Positions 59,073 through 64,000 of a stretch of DNA of 64,000 nucleotides are shown here, one piece after another; the first letter of the stretch is position 1; the number at the start of each line of letters is the position of its first letter. A program made the position numbers and the translations under genes. Location: NCBI GenBank assembly GCA_000310025.1, contig FN649745.1:1532828-1596827 (forward strand), written 5' to 3'. This DNA is from Ectocarpus siliculosus (lineage: Eukaryota; Sar; Phaeophyceae; Ectocarpales; Ectocarpaceae). The notes beneath the pieces were generated by a model. It was given only the letters and a program-made list of their open reading frames with translations, was not told the origin of the DNA and did not search any database.

Positions 59073-59837
59073 AATAATTGCTGCTTCTAGCACTGCACGA
59101 AAGGGAACACAGTCTCGCAAGTCTACTCGTAGCGTTCGTCTTCTTACGTTTGACTTGACCAATAGGCTACCCGGTCGACTGGCGGGCTAGCGGCTGCTCC
59201 TCGATTCTCGTGGGGGTATGCATGAGAACATTGCGAAGACGACCCTGTATTGTACGGCGTGTCTGCCATCTCTCTGCGATCTCCACAGCTACTCAGCGCC
59301 AGCGATAATGCAAACCATGCGAGGGCGGGACGCCGAAGCGTCGACGCGTCGGCGGAAAACCCGAGGATACATGGGGATATGTCCCCGCCCCCCCCCAAAT
59401 TGAACAAAATTACCCCGATTTTCGACTATGTAGAGTACAGTAGGCCTACCTAACTAACTGAGTGTCTTTAATTTGTGTTCACGACACTACGGCTTCGAAA
59501 CGCACCTCACCTACCTCACTCGGCAATGGCTAGGTACCGGTTGGAAGCGTTTTTCCCTTTCGCAATCCTCCACCCGTCCATTATCCGACGGTTCGCCAGA
59601 TCGGGTCTGGCTGTGATGGGACACCCATTCATTGCTGAACGCGACGAGCTGGCGGTGGAGGCCGTCGGCGAGGTTGTTGTGCCCGACCGTTTGGCTTCTC
59701 CCGCGGCTCTGCTGATGGGTGGAGGATGGTGTCCACCACTAACTGTTCTTTCGGCTTGGAGCAGATGCACCTTGAGCCCGCCGTGTGATTCATCTCAATT
59801 ATTATAAGGGTAGTTATTTTTTATTTTTTCATTATTT
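59073..59837. other. Unique stretch between palindromic array blocks
   Basis: Holds a 94-codon plus-strand frame (59,526-59,807: ARYRLEAFFPFAILHPSIIR ...) with an 84-codon frame opposite. No family was recognised, so I leave it as uncharacterised. Confidence 0.35.
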
Positions 59838-60209
59838 TTCATGGAATTCCATGAAACTTTTCATGGAAGTGAAAGGAGTTCCATGAAAAGTTTCTTGGAA
59901 GTCCAATGAAGCCCATGCAGGCATTTCATGGAGACCAATGTCGAACACAGCCAAGGCTCATTGTCGGCATTTATCAACCAAGTTGGCGTCACTGGAATAT
60001 TTCTTGAACGTCCATGAAATGTTTCATAGACTTCCATGATGAAATATTTCATGGACTTCCATGGACTTCCATGAAACATTTCATGGAAGTCAATGGACTG
60101 GTTTCATGGAAGACCATGGACGTCCATGGACTTCCATGAACTTCCATGAAATATTTCACCAAAAAATACTATAATGTAGACGACTGCTTCGAACGTGGGG
60201 TGCAATTTC
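59838..60209. repeat. CATGGA array, block 2 (left of gap)
   Basis: Same units as block 1, interrupted at about 59,905-60,000 by unique sequence. From 59,864 to the gap it duplicates 60,371-60,716 with about two differences. Confidence 0.8.
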
Positions 60210-60309
60210 NNNNNNNNNNNNNNNNNNNNNNNNNNNNNNNNNNNNNNNNNNNNNNNNNNNNNNNNNNNNNNNNNNNNNNNNNNNNNNNNNNNNNNNNNNN
60301 NNNNNNNNN
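60210..60309. other. Assembly gap (100 N) between duplicated ends
   Basis: Exactly 100 N. The left side stops at TGCAATTTC, the very point where the right-hand copy runs on into unique sequence (60,716). Confidence 0.9.
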
Positions 60310-60665
60310 ACGTCCATGGACTTCCATGAAAAGTTCCATGGAGCTCCATGGACGTCCATGAAAAGTTTCATGGAAGTCAAAGGAGTTCCATGAAAAGTTT
60401 CATGGAAGTCCAATGAAGCCCATGCAGGCATTTCATGGAGACCAATGTCGAACACAGCCAAGGCTCATTGTCGGCATTTATCAACCAAGTTGGCGTCACT
60501 GGAATATTTCTTGAACGTCCATGAAATGTTTCATAGACTTCCATGATGAAATATTTCATGGACTTCCATGGACTTCCATGAAACATTTCATGGAAGTCAA
60601 TGGACTGGTTTCATGGAAGACCATGGACGTCCATGGACTTCCATGAACTTCCATGAAATATTTCA
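60310..60665. repeat. CATGGA array, block 3 (right of gap)
   Basis: Continues the same units and repeats the interrupting unique sequence of block 2. Probably the same locus assembled twice. Confidence 0.8.
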
Positions 60666-60993
60666 CCAAAAAATACTATAATGTAGACGACTGCTTCGAA
60701 CGTGGGGTGCAATTTCCTCTCTTCGTACCTTCCACGTCGGCCTTCTCCATCGTTATGTACATAGAGTGTATACCTCGATTTGTCGGCTTTTCGATTCCGA
60801 TAGAGACAAGACTACGGACTGACATTTCCCTTTCACCCCCGACGGGACCGCGCGCTCGTCGAGTGCCGAAATTCTTCACCACTCCCTTGCCTCTCCCAAC
60901 ACCGTCCCTTCTTCCCGCCCCAACAAATCTTCTCCCCTTCTTCTTCTTCTTCTTTCCTTCCTCCCGGACAATCACCACCATCCGTCCTGGATG

Positions 60994-61028
60994 TTGGCCC
61001 CCAGCCCCATTGGGGGGCTGGGGGCCAA
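60994..61028. repeat. Perfect 15-bp GC-rich hairpin
   Basis: TTGGCCCCCAGCCCC, loop ATTGG, then the exact reverse complement GGGGCTGGGGGCCAA. The function is unknown; it could mark the end of a transposon or be a structured RNA element. Confidence 0.8.
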
Positions 61029-61671
61029 TCCTTAACCCTAGTGTACCATTGTTGCTGGCTGGGAGCACACCGGTAACGGCAACCAACCGTAGGCTAGTAA
61101 GTACATAGCAGCTCTCCATGCAGCGAGTGGTCAAGGTTTGAATGCGACTTCGGCTACAATGTGACGAGATGACTAAAAACGATGTGGGTTCCATATCTGG
61201 GTATGTATCAGCTTCTACGAGTACGTACCAGCGTGCGCAGCAGGACGAAATAAGCGGACCACATGTTGTGTTCTTGGTTGAGTGTGCGGTTTGCAGCGTT
61301 CATGCCCAAAAAATAATGAAAATGACTGACACCTGCTGCTTGAATTACATATGATTGTACGATCGTACGTACAAGCGACATGTACATAAAGGAGTGCGGC
61401 GCTCCGCTGACACCGTCACCGCATGAACAAGGTGCCATCATGCAATGTACCTCTGTGCGGCCGCTCAAGAAGAGCTCAATCTTGGATTTGGGGGTGACAG
61501 CGCACCCGTTGCGATCTCACAGACCCCGGTGCCGAAATAGAATGAAGTCATGACGTCCTTGTATTTTGTTGTGAACCGTGGGGTGCCATCTCCCCGACCG
61601 GTACTTACTGCTTCCCCGACCGGTGCCATGGACCCGTGCCAGCTCTCCGCCTCTTACTGCAGTCGTTGGAA

Positions 61672-61790
61672 TCTGTTGTTTCGCACTAACCAGGTGAGCC
61701 AAGGCGTACGGGCAGCAGGTAATAGGGACGTCGTGTGTTGAAGACCGTCTTCTTTTCTGTCTGAAGACGCGTCGCTGAAATCAATCTCCG
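61672..61790 (+). repeat. Direct repeat, copy 1 of 2 (other copy 63,172-63,300)
   Basis: TTTCGCAC..ACCAGGTGAGC.AAGGCGT, GGGCAGCAGGTAAT, and GAAGACCGT.TTCTTT...GTCT.AAGAC recur at 63,172-63,300 in the same order. Both contain CAG|GTGAGC, so an exon end may be part of the repeat. Confidence 0.5.
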
Positions 61791-61799
61791 TTGTCGAAA

Positions 61800-62160
61800 C
61801 CCGGGCCGGTATGGCGCCGCCGGCATTGGCCCGATGTAGGTTGGCGTTTATGCAAAGGGAGCCGGCTCGCCACTTTGTAAGTAGAGTGTCCACGCACGGG
61901 GGTTTCCAAGTCGCCTTCAACCAACCCCTCATGGCGGCTTTTCACAAGACCACCGCTCAGTTTCGGGCGCACGTTCTGCACACCACCACGACTTATACGC
62001 TGACGATGGCCTATTTGGGGACCCGCCGAGGTAACCGACAAGGGCTTGGAAGTGTTCATCACGGACGTCCGCATGTGGGTTGACGAATATCTTCGGGCTA
62101 GTAGACATACCGCCCGCCACCTTCGATGGGCTAAAATAGTGCCCATGCCGGAATTCAAGG
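61800..62160 (+). pseudogene. Possible LINE reverse-transcriptase fragment
   Basis: One plus-strand frame near 61,990-62,030 reads LYADDGLFGDPPR and an adjacent frame reads KGLEVFITDVRMWVDEYLRA. YADDG followed by DP and a helix is typical of a LINE family common in stramenopiles and fungi. No other RT motif could be recovered, so this is weak. An open minus-strand frame (62,437-61,781) has no recognisable motif. Confidence 0.25.
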
Positions 62161-62824
62161 AAATACAGTCGATCGTGGACGACACGGCGCAGTTACATTT
62201 ACCAGCTCGTGACAGGGCGTCTGGAGGCGGGAATGCTGTGCCTGATCGTGGCAGGCAAAAGCACAGAGCAACGTCATCGGCGGCGGCGTCAAAGCGCCCA
62301 ACATTCGCGTTTTTTGGCGCATTCAAACTCCCATTTTTTGGCGTCGGCTGGAGCTGAATTGGAAGGCACGCATAAACCGCCGACCGGTTTTCGGAAAGTG
62401 TGTTTTCAAGCACGCCATGTCCTCGTCGGAGTTCCATCGTGCCGACGGCGGCGCCGGGGGTCGGGTGTGCTCGCGGCGGTTAGACTGCGATGATCGACGT
62501 GGCGCCCGACGGTCGGGTGAACAACGCTGACAAATGGGGGCACGGGCTCCACCAGTCTATCGTGGGGTCAACCTTGGTGACACTGCCAGGAGCGACAGCA
62601 CGGGCGGAGCTCGGTTTGCATGCTCTCGCTATCGTCGTCTTGGCGGCGGGATGTGGGTGTCGATAGTAAATGGCAGAATGGCAGGTTTTAAGTCACCAAC
62701 CGTCACTTATCATACCGCGTCAAAAATATCATTTATTTTTTTCTACTTTGCATTCGGCAATCATGCAGTCGCATCTAAGCTTGCTGCAACACATCCTGCA
62801 GCAACATTGCATTGTGTTTCACAC

Positions 62825-62960
62825 TAAAGACTGCGGATGACGCAGCGTGCGTGGGTGGTGACGCAGCGTGCGTGGGTGATGTGTGGTACGTGTATGTGAG
62901 AGAGCGGGGAGAGTGCGCGCGGAGAACAAATAAATGAGAACCGAATTTTGAACAAGTGTC
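62825..62960 (+). repeat. Dispersed repeat family, copy C (partial)
   Basis: AAAGACTGCGGATGACGCAG, CGTGCGTGGGTG (the GACGCAGCGTGCGTGGGTG part is doubled in tandem) and then GTGTATGTGAGAGAGCG match copies A and B. Confidence 0.5.
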
Positions 62961-63171
62961 TCATCGGGTTGATGAGCATAACCTTGTCACCCATCACACC
63001 GAACCAACACAAATACATATAGTTCTTTGTTCATCCCTGTGTGCTCACCTTCTTGAAAATAGTTATTCTACGTACATGTAGACTCGAGGTACACTCTCAC
63101 AGCGCCGCAAATCCATGATATCTGGAGCTCTGACTGAAATGAACGCAGTAGATATGCACGTCATCTTTGAA

Positions 63172-63300
63172 CCTGCTGTTTTCGCACGCACCAGGTGAGC
63201 GAAGGCGTGTATGGGTAGCAGAAACAGGTAATGATCTAGAAGGCCGTTCTTTCTGCGTGAGACCTCTCTTCTTTCCTGTCTAAGACCTTGCTTCGCTGAG
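63172..63300 (+). repeat. Direct repeat, copy 2 of 2
   Basis: See 61,672-61,790; diverged, same order of blocks. Confidence 0.5.
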
Positions 63301-63622
63301 TCTTGGCATAGTCGCGTTCTCGCGATTCTGTCGTGTATGGCGGCCGATACGTGGTGCAAAAATAGGTTGATACCGGCATAGTCAAAGAGCTCCAAGGTTG
63401 GCGATTTTGAGATAAATCTGGCTTCGTCCTACGTGGATAGGTGCCACTGCTGTAGATTGCTTCGTGACATGGGTGAAAGTATGTGCAGGGCTGGTGCTTG
63501 GCGTAGGCCTACAGTATGTCGCTGTTGGGTGGTAAACGGTGCCCGCGCAGCTCTGTAGGAAGGACGGTGCACCTCTTCTTTCCGTACCCCTGGGTGAATA
63601 GAACATTCTTGCGCCATAGGAA

Positions 63623-64000
63623 AAAGTATGTCGGCCACGCCGCCGCTGTCGCGATGTCTGTTGCAAATGCAGCGGGATCACATCGCTGCCCGGCCACCCG
63701 CGCCCCATCTTTCGAATGGCCGCAGCAAATGTGCCCTTTCCGACGCGTTCGCCGCTGCTGAAGCGAAGCAATTTACGGCGGGCACTGTTCCTTGACCTGG
63801 TGAGGGAGCACTCACAACCAAATACCTTCAGCCTCCCAGAAAGAGCTCTGCGCGACTCGTTTTCAAGTATCCGAAGGGATGCTTGGCCAAACCTACCTAC
63901 AGTACCCGCGTGGTTGCTTGCTTGGCAAAGCATCGAAGTCAAGAAAGGTGCAGTTTTTTCAATGGCCACTGCGACAAGACGCGAGCAACATACAACAAAC
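63623..64000 (+). CDS. Unidentified open frame running off the right edge
   Basis: After a TAG near 63,618 one plus-strand frame stays open to the window end (about 125 codons): LPGHPRPIFRMAAANVPFPT, then LRRALFLDLVREHSQPNTFS and LPTVPAWLLAWQSIEVKKGA. The residue mix is protein-like, but a 195-codon frame lies opposite (63,969-63,382), so chance is possible. No domain was recognised. It could be an exon or a transposon part. Confidence 0.25.

Noticed and set aside
58418-60660. Overlapping frames rich in SMKxFMDVHE in the CATGGA array
   Set aside because: By-product of an ATG-containing, stop-poor tandem decamer; frames occur on the repeat only and have no splice or start context.
61781-62437. 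218-codon minus-strand frame
   Set aside because: No family motif; the opposite strand has a YADDG-like segment that better explains the region.
1-64000. Integrated large DNA virus (phaeovirus-like) segment
   Set aside because: No capsid, polymerase, integrase or other viral core gene was recognised; the non-host parts are transposons and LTR elements.

Overview
The window is nuclear DNA of an intron-rich eukaryote. The best fit is a photosynthetic stramenopile, most likely a brown alga. Four multi-exon host genes can be spliced in frame by hand. One encodes an axonemal dynein intermediate chain, so the organism has motile cilia. One encodes a protein with a signal peptide followed by an AAAF motif, the bipartite plastid presequence type of heterokont algae. 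One is an ABCD transporter of the chloroplast type. Neighbouring genes alternate strictly between strands (-,+,-,+,-), an arrangement reported for Ectocarpus. The species is inferred from these traits and was not established by any search.

Region 1 (1-26,001) is the host-gene block. It holds the 5' part of an ABCD2-like ABC transporter (-), a complete 19-exon DNAI3/WDR63 gene (+, 1,931-13,130), a 9-exon JmjC oxygenase of the JMJ31 type (-, 13,816-19,992), a 5-exon plastid-targeted YchJ/UPF0225 SEC-C protein (+, 20,840-23,922) and an intronless secreted, Cys-rich, probably GPI-anchored protein (-, 25,294-26,001). The spacers are short. ABCD/DNAI3 and JmjC/YchJ are head to head; DNAI3/JmjC and YchJ/GPI protein are tail to tail. 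DNAI3 uses two GC-AG introns and carries a small inverted-repeat element in intron 1.

Region 2 (26,002-37,386) is a graveyard of small mobile elements. It contains a 3.4-kb element bounded by inverted repeats that encloses a LINE 3' fragment and a TA-flanked Tc1/mariner-like MITE, then tRNA-derived SINE heads, further inverted-repeat elements and a BED zinc-finger remnant.

Region 3 (37,387-52,285) holds two related Copia-type LTR retroelements, both on the minus strand. The first has identical LTRs and a pol fragment and abuts an assembly gap. The second is a complete insertion (5-bp target duplication, both LTRs) whose only recognisable protein is a long Gag with a zinc knuckle, i.e. a non-autonomous gag-only element. 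Repeats and a second copy of the intron-1 MITE family lie between them.

Region 4 (52,286-64,000) holds a Helitron remnant, a decayed three-exon gene of unknown function, several diverged direct repeats, a striking array of near-palindromic CATGGA/TTCCATGAA units around a second assembly gap, a perfect GC-rich hairpin and a possible LINE fragment. No rRNA gene, intact tRNA gene or CRISPR array was seen. Both 100-N gaps are flanked by duplicated sequence that looks like unmerged contig ends.
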